Assembly (NCBI GenBank): GCA_025267735.1
Contig: CM046301.1
Coordinates: 68,591,872 to 68,655,871, forward strand
Length of the DNA: 64,000 nucleotides
Direction of reading: 5' to 3'
From: Mactra quadrangularis
Lineage: Eukaryota; Mollusca; Bivalvia; Venerida; Mactridae
Below are positions 23,471-35,804 of this stretch, in pieces. Numbering within the stretch: the stretch's first letter is position 1; each line of letters starts with the position of its first letter. Position numbers and translations under genes: made by a program. The notes under the pieces were generated by a model. It did no database searches and had not been told where the DNA came from. It saw only the letters and a program-made list of their open reading frames with translations.

Positions 23471-24016
23471 GAACATGTATATGGAAGCAGACTTTAAACC
23501 ACACTTTAACAATATATAGTCAACTACCAATGCTTAGCCACCCCATGTAAATTTCAGTACTGTAGGAACTTTACCTGAATTATCTAAAATATTTTAACCC
23601 AAATCAAATTTGATATAAAAGTGACTGCGCATAGGTAACATCACTCTATATGTTGTTGCGATAATGTTATAATCAAATTATCAATACAGAACTATGTTAT
23701 TCCATGGTGAAACCTAATTATCTTTGGTCACATAAATATGTTCTTCTTCATACCTCTGCAGTAAGGAAGTTGTCATAGGCTAAGGTATGGGCTAATTACA
23801 AGTTTTATAATTTGTCATGAGATCCAGGCTTATCCATTAACAGCAAGTAGGACGACAGACCCCACTATATAATTGAAAAGGAGTAGGTTTGTTGAAGTGT
23901 TTATCTGTTGCTATGGTCACAGGTTTTTATTCCAGCAGGTAGCATAAAATTGCTATGTACAAGACTCTCATTTTGTGAAAAACACTGTATGGAACACAAC
24001 AACTCTTATCTAATTA

Positions 24017-24700
24017 AGTCAGTTATTTCCCCTTGTATACTCTTTAAATAGGTAGGTCCAATCAGTTGGATTACTCGGATTTTACCCTTACTTTTCAATG
24101 TCAATTTGCCACAATTAATCTTAAATAACTTTTTTGTAAATCATTTGATTTGTTTAAAATTCAAGCTAAGTATTGTTAGCGAAAAAACTATCTAAATTGT
24201 ATCACTCCTATTAATATCTTAACTAACTCCCCGCAGCGGTTATTTCCCTTTATTAAATCAATAACCACTGCCACCACAAGTAAATTCGTCCCTCAGAGAG
24301 CCGAATATGTTTTTTTCATCTTTTCAATTACAATTTAATATTTTCTACTAATTGAGTCTACTTGTAGTAAATTATGATGTTCAAAGTACATAAAGTTAAA
24401 AATAGTTTTAATTATTAATTTGTAGAAATAACAAAGCGTGACGTAAGCACTGTGAGAAGTTTGGACGTTCTATAAATAGTTGGTATTACTAGCGTCAGGT
24501 GATTTACGTGGTGGCAGTGATTAAGTAGCAAAGCATGACGCAATCACTGTGAGGAGTTTGTTAACTAACAAGATAGATATTAGATGAAATATTTTATTAT
24601 CCTTACATAGAACTTCAATGATAAAATCTGAGGATTCCAACAGATAGGACCTACTTACCAATTAGATTGCTTCAGATTTTATCATAGAAGGATAACTGAC
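24017..24700. mobile_element. AGTCAGTTAT MITE carrying a nested MITE
   Basis: Ends are AGTCAGTTATT and GATAACTGAC, inverted to each other. The outer element matches 28396-28738 (343 bp) except for an inner insertion at 24227-24560. Non-coding. Confidence 0.75.
24227..24560. mobile_element. Nested MITE with TTAACTAA target duplication
   Basis: A 334-bp element beginning CTCCCCGCAGCGGTTATT and ending GTGAGGAGTTTG, flanked on both sides by TTAACTAA(C). The sister outer MITE at 28.4 kb has no insertion here, giving the empty site. A related short copy is at about 53717-53798. Internal GTGGTGGCAG and CTGCCACCAC are also inverted. Confidence 0.8.
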
Positions 24701-25986
24701 AAAAGTATCCCATTACTTTCATACAATCGGCAGACCATTAACACATTTGGAGTAAAGAGAAAAACGACAATTAGATACATATACATTGTATATATCTTAA
24801 TATATAAGAAACAATAAACTTGTAGGAATAAATTGTTAACCAATAAAACATGATACTATAGTTCAAAACGGCAGTAACACCAAAACTGTTATTAAACTCT
24901 GTATCCACAAAAGAAAACCTAGAACAGAATATATACATGTAGGTCATTTATCTATTTGATAAAAGATTTATGTTATAAAATACTAATACTCTTTCCATTG
25001 TTAAAGGATTTCAACTCAAATACAAATGTAATCAACTTTTTCTATAACATATCAAAATTGTATGGAAATATTTTTGGAAGCAGGAAAGCAGTGTTCTGAT
25101 AATGGCAATTAAATATTTAAGTGGAAATTGACATACAACTACAAATGATGGTGTTTTATGTAGAAATTTCTACCCTGTTTGTAAGGGTATAGACACTTTT
25201 AATGCATTTTTGTGACTTTTATTGTACATTTCTTGCAACATATAGATCAGTTTGTCTTAAAACAATAAAAAATATTTTTTGACACAATTACAGACACTCC
25301 ATGGTATTTTGAAATTATAGAAAAAAATAAACCAAAATCTGTGAACTAATACCTTTAAACCTGCATGTAAAATAAGTAAATCTTAGTAACTATTTTTCAT
25401 CAACAGACAGAATCTAAAATTGTAATCTGAAAACAATTATTAAAACAGCCACAGTCAGAGTAAGTCTTAGAGTTACCTACAGTTCTTTGTCTTAGCCCAA
25501 CTACATCAAAACTCAGAAAAAAGAATTATAAATCTACTGCATTTGTGACTGAATACATGTACAAAGATTCTAGAAAGTACACATGGAAGTTATATTATTG
25601 ACAAATATTATTCAACTAATTGGCACATACATAAACCCTGCTGATTTAAATACTAAAATATTTGGTTGATAATTCTCTCTCATAGATATCTATTTTTATT
25701 GATGGTAAGTACAGAAGTACTGTATTTTAGTTTTCAAATCAGCAGGATAATGTAAGCCTCACTGAAAAAATTACAAATACATACAAAGTACTTAAAATAT
25801 AAGTTATACATTTCAAGCTCAAAAATCTGTTTCCGTTCATCAAGTGGGCATTACATTAACTTCCCCAATACTTCTTTACAGCGTTAGATCTACATATTAT
25901 ACAGTTTTTGATTCTATAGTATGAAACCCATTAAGATTTACAAATATTTGAAATTTATGAGACAAAATCCATCAGTTATACAATTT
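24701..25986. other. AT-rich intergenic DNA
   Basis: No frame longer than chance and no RNA gene. About 25630-25740 shows weak similarity to 52560-52670 (CTGATTTAAATACT and nearby), suggesting an old dispersed repeat. Confidence 0.5.
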
Positions 25987-26450
25987 TAGTACAACCTCTC
26001 TTGAACAACACCTACTAGGAGGGACTAAAAGGCGATGCTGTTCAGAGGTTGCTGCCCTGCAGAGGTTAAATTCAATTAAAATTATACTTAAGAGAAATAT
26101 CAAAAGGTGATGTGCAAAGAATTTGTACTATATACTATAGTCTGTTTCGAAACTACTACATAATAGGGATTATCCGCTTATAAAAACTGACCTCACGTAT
26201 TCCGTACTTGTATTCATTCATTCATTAAAATCCCCCAAAAATATTCATGTAATAGTAATAACAATACTACTAATTATGTTCTTTTTTGTTAGCACTGTTG
26301 CGTTCATGTCACATGTACATTTACATTTATATCTATTATATAATTTTTGTACTGTATACTCATATATTGTAAGACAATTAGAGTTAATAAAGTTTATGTT
26401 ATGTTATGTAATGTAGTGGGCCACTCTGCAGAGGTTATAATTTATATCTT
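25987..26450. mobile_element. Decayed pogo-like element
   Basis: The left end, AGTACAACCTCTCTTGAAC, and right end, GGCCACTCTGCAGAGGTTAT, are the inverted-repeat style of pogo/Tigger MITEs. Partly repeated at 28296-28847. Non-coding. Confidence 0.45.
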
Positions 26451-26518
26451 TTCACACAGTTCCCTATTACATAAAGTAAATAAAGGGCCCTATATAACAA
26501 CCATTAAATACAATATAA

Positions 26519-26575
26519 CTTTACCCTGTATCATAGATATATATAGCTGGAATCATTATACATAGAGCCACTATT
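26519..26575 (-). pseudogene. Relic of CRT-like transporter exon 5
   Basis: The minus strand encodes IVALCIMIPAIYIYDTG followed by GTAAAG, matching the last ~15 codons and donor of the transporter exon at 37311-37456 (AALCIIIPAIYIYSTG then GTAAGT). Homology fades upstream, and no other exons of this second copy were found nearby. It is evidence that a paralog of the transporter once lay here. Confidence 0.65.
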
Positions 26576-28295
26576 CAAATAAAATCTTAAAATTTATTGC
26601 TTTCTTAGAATATTATGTTTAACACAAATGTGATAGGGAATGAGATTGCTTGTAAGTAAGGTGTAAGTAAAGATAATAATGTTAGAAACAATATTAAATA
26701 GACATCACCAAAGTTCTTTGGATTTTTACTGTTACAATGAAAAGTATAAGCATAGAAAGCAATAAATTGACTATAATAGTTTGTGATAATGATGTGTAAT
26801 AGTTACAGTTTGAACTGCATCCCTATTAAAATATTAGCTATATTCACACAAAATCATAAAAACAAAATAAGCTATAAAAGTATAAAATAACTGTTTATAA
26901 AAGTTTGAAATAGAATGTAAAAATAGCATAACATCTTAGCAGTAAAAACACCATGGTCAAGTTCACTACAATAAGCCCAAAAAAAATTATATACATAATA
27001 CATACATGTACATCTTTATTGGCAATTAACGGCATTGACATAAGCCTTTGGCCATTTACAATACCTGTGGCAAAGAATAATACTGCCTGGGACTGAATAT
27101 CAAATATCTGATCCCAGATTTATAAGGAACCATTGTTTTGTAACAATTAATGAAAACAATATAGACAACCTAACAGCAGTTTAAGACAGCCTGTCACAAA
27201 AAATGTTGAAAAAAATGACTAGTTTCAGAACCTTTTCAAGGTAGATATATAATTTATTTAAATACTTAGTATGTTTCATCACAGCTTATATTTCCATTGC
27301 ATGGAATAATACAGTGTATATACATGTACATATGAACAAAATTATAATCACAAATAACAACAAAAAATAAACAGTCAACCTACTGTTTATGGCATTTGTA
27401 AACTAAAATTTAATGGCACTTGGTAGACTCCTATCTAATGACACTTTTGTCAAAATAGTGAAAGTAAGTATTGTACTAAAGATTTTGACCACAAACCTTT
27501 TTAAATTAAAAAATGGAAGCATGGGCACCTGGAATTAATTAAATTTTGAAGACTTATATAAAGCCAAGCTTAAAAGACAGATATCCTTTTAACAGTTTTG
27601 TTTCAGTTATCTATCAATGTCATGATTTAAACAAATAAATGGCACAACTTTACACAACAAATTATATCACAATTCAAAAAAAAGGGATACATAATACTAA
27701 ATAAAGAATGAATATAAAGTAATAGAAAAGCTCACCAGAGACCTAGATTCTAAGTGCATCTGACACAAAATATTTTCAACACTTGCTCTTTCAATAACTA
27801 GTTGTCCATGGGTGTGGGCCAATTTTGGACCCAAAAGGCAATTTTTTTACAATCTTAGTAGAGATGATGCTGGATGCTAAATATGAAAGCTCTCTACACC
27901 TAGCAGTTATTTAGAAGATTTTCTCAGTTCTTCCAAGTGGTTGCCATGTCAACCCCAGCTATGCAAAAAAAGTTTTTCTTGAATGACTTTTGAAAAAACT
28001 TCATGCAAGGAACATTTCTGTCAAGTTTTATCATCAAAGTCAAAAAGCTTTAGAAGATGTTTAAGTAAAAATTTGTAGCATGTTGGTCAACACTCTAAGA
28101 CAGATCACAATAGCACACCTAAAACACTTTGTGCTCATGTGAGCTTAACACATAATCATAAATAAACAAAATAGACTACATGTAATTAAAAGAGTCCATT
28201 AAATTAAAAAAAGACAACTTAAAACATATATACTAAGTAACTAATACACAAATGTATCGTATAGTAAAAATCAATTTGTTTGGATTTACATAGTA
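26576..28295. other. AT-rich intergenic DNA
   Basis: Nothing supportable on either strand; only short chance frames. Confidence 0.5.
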
Positions 28296-28847
28296 CAGCA
28301 CAGTACAACCCCTCTTGAACAACACACACAGGAAGAGACAGAAGTATGTTGATGTTGAGAGGTTGTAGCTCTGCAGAGGTTAAATAAGGGACTTAAGTCA
28401 GTTATTTCCCCTTGTATACTCTTCAAATAGGTAGATCCCAATAGCTGGATTACTTGGATTTTACCCTTATTTTTCAATGTCAATCGCCAAAATTAATCTA
28501 AAATAACTTTTTTGTAAATCATTTAATTTGTTTGAAATTTAAGTTAAGTATTTTAAGAGTAAAGAACTATCCAAATTTCATCACTTTTTTTAATATCTCA
28601 ATTAATAAGAAAGATATTAGGTGAAATATTTTGTTATCCTTACATAGGAAATCAATGATAAAATCCAAGGATTCCAACTGTAAGGACCTACTTACCAATT
28701 GGATTGCTTCATATATTATCAGGGAAAGATAACTGACTAAAGTCTCTAATTCAATTAAAGTTACACCTGAGGGAAATATCAAAAGGTGTAGAGCAGAGGA
28801 TTTGTTCTGAAGAGGGCCGCTCTATAGAAGTTATACTGTATTAGTCT
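28296..28847. mobile_element. pogo-like MITE carrying a nested MITE
   Basis: Left end ACAGTACAACCCCTCTTGAA, right end GGCCGCTCTATAGAAGTTAT then ACTGTA, inverted to each other. The AGTCAGTTAT MITE sits inside; the related element at 25987 lacks it, and the flanking sequences (GAGGTTAAAT / TTCAATTAAA) join directly there. Confidence 0.55.
28396..28738. mobile_element. AGTCAGTTAT MITE, uninterrupted copy
   Basis: 343 bp, AGTCAGTTATTTCCC to AAGATAACTGACT. It lacks the 334-bp insertion of the 24-kb copy. Confidence 0.75.
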
Positions 28848-29213
28848 GTTTAGAATAGATATTTTAAGAATAGGTTAAGTTGAATTTATATAGGACAACC
28901 TCTTTTAAATACATAAGATAAAATATAGAAACAAGTAACAATTATTTACACTGACACATTTTAGCATATAAAATGATTGTCATCATAAAATAGAAATAAC
29001 AAAAATACTAAAATATTTACATGCAAAAATTAAACATGAAAATTAACATTGATCATGATTTCTCATAATTCACAGACATGTATTCATAACTATGTATATA
29101 AACAATTGAAGGTACAGTTCATCCAAATAAACATGGCATATATAAACACAGCCAATTTTATTAAAACCTGTAGCCTGTTCAATTACCCTGAACATTCCAA
29201 AACGTTCCGTAAT

Positions 29214-29337
29214 GTAAGGGTCGGAACAACTCAACCCAAAGACAAATCAACCCGTGACAACTTAATCCCGTACTAACATGTTGAGTTGTTCAAACTTTGG
29301 GTTCAGTTATCCTCAGGTTGAGTTGTCGTACCCGTAA
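29214..29337. repeat. Imperfect 124-bp inverted repeat
   Basis: TAAGGGTCGGAACAACTCAA pairs with GGTTGAGTTGTCGTACCC, and inner CAACCCAAAG with CTTTGGGTT. It could fold into a long hairpin; probably a small MITE. Confidence 0.6.
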
Positions 29338-29739
29338 TGTTCGCCAACAATTATTACTGAACACGCTGCTAATATTTGGGGGTGAATCATTATAACAATT
29401 AATAAGTATTTAGTTTAAACATATTTAACAGACATATACATGTAATTGTGTAAAATTAAAAATGTTCGCATCTTTTATTTATAACAAAAAATGATGTCTG
29501 TGTATCAGCTTATTTGCTTATTGAGTGGGCATGTCCAATGTTTAAAGTACATGAACAAACATGGCCTATAGTACAACCTTTTAAATTTCAACCATATTTT
29601 TCATTAGTAAATCAATGTTAGGTCAATTAATCAATCTTGAATAATCATTAAAAAATCATGGTAAGTTATGAAACAAGAGCTCCGCTGGGCGGGGCATTAT
29701 ACGCCCGTGTGCAGTCCATGCTGTGTTCTATCTCATATG

Positions 29740-32200
29740 AAGTCCCTGTGACCTTGACCAATGACCCAGGAATAGGTCCTTAACTGGAGGGATATCCAAA
29801 GCAAAGATTTTGAGAACCTAGGTACAGCCATGGTTGAGTAATCACTGGCAAAAAGTTTTCCAACACAAACTTCCAGTGACCTTGACCCTGGGGCTTCAGA
29901 ACCAAAAGTTCTCACCCTTGAACCAAAGAGTATTGATAAATAAAATTTGGTGATTAATCTTAGATAAAGTTGGTTGTTGGAAAAGGTTTTTCCTCATGAT
30001 TTCCTTGTGACTTTGACCTTTCACTCAGGGCCCTAAAACCAAAGAGGCACATGCTAGACATTTAGGCTACCCTTAAATAAAATTCGGTGAGCCTAGGTAC
30101 AATCATTATTGAGTTATTGTCCAGAAAATGTTTCAATACAAATTCAGTCCCAGTGACTTTGACTTTTGACCCTGGGGTCTCCAAATCAAAAGGGAACATC
30201 CTCTACAAAAGAGCTATCAGCACATTATTCCTTGACAAATGGGTTGATCCACATAAAATTTGTTAACCTAAGTACAATCATTGTTAAGTTATTGTCCAGA
30301 CAAGGTTTTTCCATATGATGGCCCCTGTGACCTTCATCTGTGACCTAGGCGTCTCAACATCAATAGGGAACATCATTGACACATGGGCTACCCTCACATA
30401 AAATTTGGTGAACTAATTTCATGTAACTAATTAAATATAGCATTATTTCCATTGTTTGCCATTTTGACTTTATTAACATATTGATTGAACATTTGAATGA
30501 TGCCCCTGTGACCTTGACCTTTGACCCAGGGGCCCCAAAACCAATAGGGCATATCCTTGACACAAGGGCTACTCTCACATAAAACTTGGTGAACCTAGGT
30601 ACATTGGTGGTTCAGTTATTGTCCGGACAAGGTTTTACTGCTTGCCATTTTGACTTTATTAACATATTGATTGAACATTTGAAGTCACTGCTTGGTAATT
30701 TGATATCTTCTGGATGATGGTTTAAACTTAACCCTGTTTCCCAAAAACTAATAAGGCACATCCTTGACACATGAGCTACTCTCACATGAAATTTGGTGAA
30801 CCTAGGTACAGTCATTGTTGAGTTATTACCAGGACAATGTTTTTCGATATGATGCCCCTGTGACCTTGACCTTTGACCCAGGGGCCTCAAAACTATTAGA
30901 GCATATCCTTGACACATGGGCTACTCTCACATAAAATTTGGTGAACCTAGGTACATTGGTGGTTCAGTTATTGTCAGGACAAATTTTTTCCATAAGATGC
31001 CTCTGTGACCTTGACCTTTGAACCTGGGGCCCCAAAACCTATAGGGCGCATCCTTGACACAAGAGCTACCTTTACATGAAATTTTGTGAACCTAGATGCA
31101 GTTGTTGTTGAGTTATTGTCCGGACAAGGTTTTTCAATATGATGCCCGTGTGACCTTGACCTTTGACCCAGGGGTCCCAAAACCAATAGGGCATATCCTT
31201 GACACAAGGGCTACTCTCACATAAAATTTGGTGAACCTAGGTACATTGGTGGTTCAGTTATTGTCCGGACAAGTTTTTATTGTTTGCCATTTTGACTTTA
31301 TTAACATATTGATTGAACATTTGAAGATACTGCTTGGTAATTTGATATCTTCTGGTTGAAGGTTTAAACTTAACCCTGTTTCCCTAAAACAAATAAGGCA
31401 CATCCTTGACACATGGGCTACTCTCACATGAAATTTGGTGAACCTAGGTACAGTCATTGTTGAGTTATTACCAGGACAATGTTTTTCGATATCATGTCCC
31501 TGTGACCTTGACCTTTGACCCAGGGGCCTCAAAACTAATAGAGCATATCCTTGACACATGGGCTACTCTCACATAAAATTTGGTGAACCTAGGTACATTG
31601 GTGGTTCAGTTATTGTCTGGACAAAGTTTTTTCATATGATGCCTCTGTGACCTTGACCTTTGAACCTGGGGCCCCATAAACCTATAGGGCATATCCTTGA
31701 CACATGGGCTACCTTCACATAAAATTTTGTGAACCTAGGTACAGTGGTTGTAGAGTTATTGTCCGGACAAGGTTTTTCAATATGATGCCCTTGTGACCTT
31801 GACCTTTGACCCAGGGGCCCCAAAACCTACAGGAAACATTCTTGACACAAGGGCTACTCTCAACTAAAATTGGGTAAATCTAGATAGATTGGTTGTTCAG
31901 TTATTGTCAGGACAAGTTTTTTACCTATATGAGGCCCCTGTGACCTTGACCTTTGACCCAGGGGCCCCAAAACTGATAGGGAACATCTTTGACACATGAG
32001 CTACTTTTACATAAAATTTTGTGAACCTAGGTACAGTCGTTGTTGAGTTAGTGTCCGGACAAGTTTTACCTATTTTAAGTCCCAGTGACCTTGACCTTTG
32101 ACCCTGAGGTCTCAAAATCAATAGGGAACCTCCTCCACCCAAGGGCTATCCACACATAAAATTTTAGGAACCTAGGTACATCCTTTCTTGAGTTATCATC
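29740..32200 (+). repeat. ~145-bp tandem array with TGACCTTGACCTTTGACC core
   Basis: About 14 units. Nine carry TGACCTTGACCTTTGA exactly (near 30509, 30861, 31006, 31151, 31503, 31648, 31794, 31941, 32086); spacing is 145-147 bp, with two of 352 bp where a ~207-bp segment is inserted. The pair with the insert repeats as a higher-order unit (about 30505-31150 and 31150-31790). The first five units (29740-30340) are diverged. The minus strand is partly open over one or two units, but frames are not kept between units. Confidence 0.9.
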
Positions 32201-32570
32201 CGGACAAGCAATTGTCCACGGACAGACGGACAGACTGACAGACGGACGGACGACCGAAACGAAATTGAGGGCCATTAAATAAAGGGCCACTTAATAGAGG
32301 GCCATCAAGCTATGTTCTACCGATAAGGAATAAAGAGGCGCCGGGCAAGGGGCCACATTTAAGGATAAGAGGACGACGATAAAGACATACAGGGCCGCTG
32401 AATACAGCGAAACAAGAATGTTTAAAACAAGAGTGACTCCTAGTTGAAAACATGTATGATTGAGACAGATCACTCTAAGAAAGGTGTAAATGTGCACTAC
32501 CAAAAATAAATATATAAGTATCTAATTGCATAAATAGAACAAGAGTTCATTTCATAATAATAAATATGGG

Positions 32571-33310
32571 GCCAATGGCCCTTTATTTAACAAAATAAAA
32601 TTAAAAAGAAAAAAAGAAATGGCCCCTTAGTTCATTCACTCCAAGAAAGAACTTGCAAAGTTACAGGTATGAAAGATGTTTTTCAGGGCAAGTTGACAAA
32701 TAAGGGGCCAATGGCCCTCTATCTTTAACAAAAAGAAATGGCCCCTTAGTCCATTCACTCCAAGAAAGAACTTGCAAAGTTACAGTCATGAAAGATGCTT
32801 TACAGGGCAAGTTGACAAATAAGGGGCCAATGGCCCTCTATCTTTAACAAAAAGAAATGGCCCCTTAGTCCATTCACTCCAAGAAAGAACTTGCAAAGTT
32901 ACAGTCATGAAAAATGTTTCACAGGGCAAGTTGACAAATAAGGGGCCAATGGCCCTCTATCTTTAACAAAAAGAAATGGCCCCTTAGTCCATTCACTCCA
33001 AGAAAGAACTTGCAAAGTTAGTCATGAAAGATGTTTTACAGGGCAAGTTGACAGATAAGGGGCCAATGGCCCTCTATCTTTAACAAAAAGAAATGGCCCC
33101 TTACTTAGTCCATTCACTCCAAGAAAGAACTTGCAAAGTTACATGTATGAAAGATGTTTTACAGGGCAAGTTGACAAATAAGGGGCCAATGGCCCTCTAT
33201 TTAACAAAAGAGAAATGAAATGGCCCCTTAGTCCATTCACTCCAAGAACAACCTTCTCTTACACTTCATGCAAAGTTACATGTATGAAAGATGTTTTACA
33301 TGCCATTTGT
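32571..33310 (+). repeat. ~119-bp tandem array, 6 units
   Basis: Units start AAGGGGCCAATGGCCC (about 32571, 32701, 32820, 32938, 33056, 33178) and include ATTCACTCCAAGAAAGAAC. The GGGGCCAATGGCCC core is palindromic. The middle units are almost identical. Confidence 0.95.
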
Positions 33311-35100
33311 AAAGGGCAAGTTGACAAATTATGTTTATCTATATAACTAAGTCATGGCCATATCCAAGGTCTTAATTACCTTATGGGGACTTGGGCCAGT
33401 GCCCTAAGGTAGGGGAATGTTGGGATATATGGGGACTTTGCCTGTAAAAATAATACTTGTGATGTTAGGTAGTATATATTTCATTTTGCAATAAGCAAAT
33501 TTCAGCAGGATGATGCAAATGGTTTCATACTAAAATAAATGGGGGTGGGGATTTTTTTTAAAATAGGGGAAAAATGTATATTCAATGGGGAGAGGAACAG
33601 GAACGTAATTTTACCAGAAAGAAATTGTGAAATGAGGGCTTTGCGGCCCCTTATCCCAGAATACTACTGATGGCCCACAATTCCTTTTTGGTCACCCGAA
33701 ATGACAAAATTTTGTTTCTTAACCCTTTATAAACTTCACAGGCAATTTTGACCTTAAATCTTCATTTATGGACCAGTGATAAGTGATTTTGACCGTAATT
33801 GGAATAATGGGCCATTTTTTGTTTTTGTTTTTAATTTTTAATAGAGGGCCAATGGCCCCGTATTATATTGTTTCAAAATGAACTCTATTGTTCTCTTTTG
33901 TTCTGTTTAAAGTTAAATGGCCCCCTATGACTGGATAAGTGTAGATATTTGGAAATTACTATTGATATGAAGTGTGAACAAAAGGATCTGACCTACTGTT
34001 GAGTAAAATGTTACATGTCTAATTTATGACCTGTGATGATTGTTTTTCACATGTTCAAGTGGTGTAAAAATATATTATAAATTTAAATATGATTGAGAAT
34101 GGACAATCTCAAATTTAAAAGTCCATATGGGTGGCAGGTAAAACCTATATACACGACAACGCCTCACTGCAAAGACTATGGTCAATGAATATTGCTATAC
34201 TGACGATACATGCATGATTTATCTTTCCTGAAGTGCAATGATCCATTCCGAAATTAATAATTTACCAGTAGACAATCAGACCTGTCAATCATTAATTTTT
34301 TATTATTGGATTATCTAATCAAATTGTTTTCCAAAGGATCAATTTTTTCCATTGGTAATTAAAAAAAAACAACAGCATAAACAACATCCCCCCAACTTTA
34401 TTGCATAATGACAGTTTATGAAATTTTAGGTAATCATCCCAATCATAATTATTAATTAACACAAAGTCAAAACCAGGTTACAGGTAAATGAATGACCCCC
34501 ACTAAATGCTGGTATTACAGGGTAAGTATCTAACATATTCAAAACACAGTACTGAGAAGGAATAAATGAAGATGGCAAACAGAGTTCTATAATAAAAGGG
34601 TCAAATGACATAAGAAACAAGTTATTTTCAAGGCATGACAAACAAAAGTAATAAATTATATTTTCAGAAATGTTTCAAAGTGCAATTATAACTTTTATTT
34701 ACCTTCCAGAACCGCTGAATTTCTTAAATATTTTGGTTGAAAAAAACATTAGCATACTTTCAAATCTTTTTTATAAAGAATGTGTGCCTAAAAATCATCT
34801 GTTCCAATACTTAAAATTCACATGCTTGCTTAAAACTAGAGTACAATTGCAAAAAATCCAGTGTGAAATACTTCTAGTAAGTAGCACAAACTCGCGAAAA
34901 CTGTTTCAGTAAGGGAGGTTACTCTAGTGGTAATTAGATCACTCTGACCACACTGGCAAACATCCAATCAGATTTCGTGATTTACTTTCAAGAACGGTAA
35001 CTCTTACTGTCAACTTCTGATCATTAGTGACAGTCCAAAGTATATCACTTATGGACATGGACACAATCAACAAGGGGCCTTCTGTAATTTTTATTTGGAC
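33311..35100. other. Interior of nested element, no gene
   Basis: AT-rich, short chance frames only. GGCC-containing phrases recur (33650-33920), suggesting decayed copies of the 119-bp unit. Confidence 0.5.
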
Positions 35101-35306
35101 ACATTTTGATGGCCCTCTATAACAATTTTAGCGAATAAACAGGGGGCCATGGCCCCTTGCCGTAAAATGGCCCTTTATTATTCTTTACACAACTAAAAAG
35201 GCCCTCAATTTCGTTTCGGTCGCACGGACAGACGGACGGACTGACAGACGGACAGACGGACAACACCATAACATAATACGACCGTTTTTTCAAAACGGGC
35301 GTATAA

Positions 35307-35800
35307 AAAGTCATGGTAAATCATTGTTGGTCATTAACAAACTCATGGTAAATAATTAAAAAAGTTATGGCAAGTCATAAACAAACTCATGGGAAGTCAT
35401 TAACAAAGTCATGGGAAGACATTATCAAAGTCATGGTAAGTCATTAACAAAGTCATGGGAAGACATTAACAAAGTCATGGGAAGACATTAACAAAGTAAT
35501 AAACAAACTCATGGGAAGTCATTAACAAACTCATGGGATGTCATTAACAAAGTTATGGTAAGTAATTTACAAAGTCATGGTAAGTAAAAAACAAAGCCAT
35601 GGTAAGTCATAAACAAAATCAGGGTAAGTAAGTCATTTACACAATCTTGAATAATCATTAACAAATCATAGTTGATCATGAACAAAGTCATGGTAAATCA
35701 TAAACAAAATCAAAGTTAATTATAAACAAAATCATACTTAATCATGAACAATAGTGTGTTCCATCATTTTACAAAACTGTATTCAATCATAAAACTAACT
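35307..35800. repeat. 22-23-bp satellite downstream of transporter gene
   Basis: About 18-20 loose copies of AAGTCATGGGAAGTCATTAA-type units. Identical sequence lies left of element I (about 29630-29670), so the array was one block before the insertion. It starts within tens of bases of the transporter stop codon and may be part of its 3' UTR. Confidence 0.85.
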
Positions 35801-35804
35801 GTGA

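Larger units (their letters stand above)
32251..35222. mobile_element. 2.97-kb non-coding element with 23-bp terminal inverted repeats
   Basis: It begins CGACCGAAACGAAATTGAGG (32251-32273) and ends with the exact reverse complement (35200-35222), with AATAAAGGGCC repeated in inverted form just inside both ends. It interrupts the GGAC microsatellite of element I. The interior has a 119-bp tandem array (32571-33310), a quiet AT-rich stretch, and no protein-coding capacity. No target duplication can be judged because the flanks are microsatellite. Superfamily unknown. Confidence 0.8.
29671..35306 (+). mobile_element. 5.6-kb tandem-core element with GGAC microsatellite and terminal hairpin (element I)
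   Basis: Left end AAACAAGAGCTCCGCTGGGC leads into ATACGCCCGT; right end AAAACGGGCGTATAA is its inverted match. Between them are about 14 tandem units of ~145 bp (29740-32200), a GACGGACA-rich microsatellite (32218-32250, resumed at 35223-35262), and a large nested insertion (32251-35222). On both outer sides lies the same 22-23-bp satellite (before 29670; after 35307), so the element landed in that satellite. It encodes no transposase; the plan resembles the Helitron-like 'pearl' elements of bivalves, which is an inference. Confidence 0.65.

Noticed and set aside
30612..32290. Minus-strand frames such as CQGYALLVLGPLGQRSRSQG
   Set aside because: They repeat because the DNA is tandem; frame is lost between units and there is no start or domain consistency.
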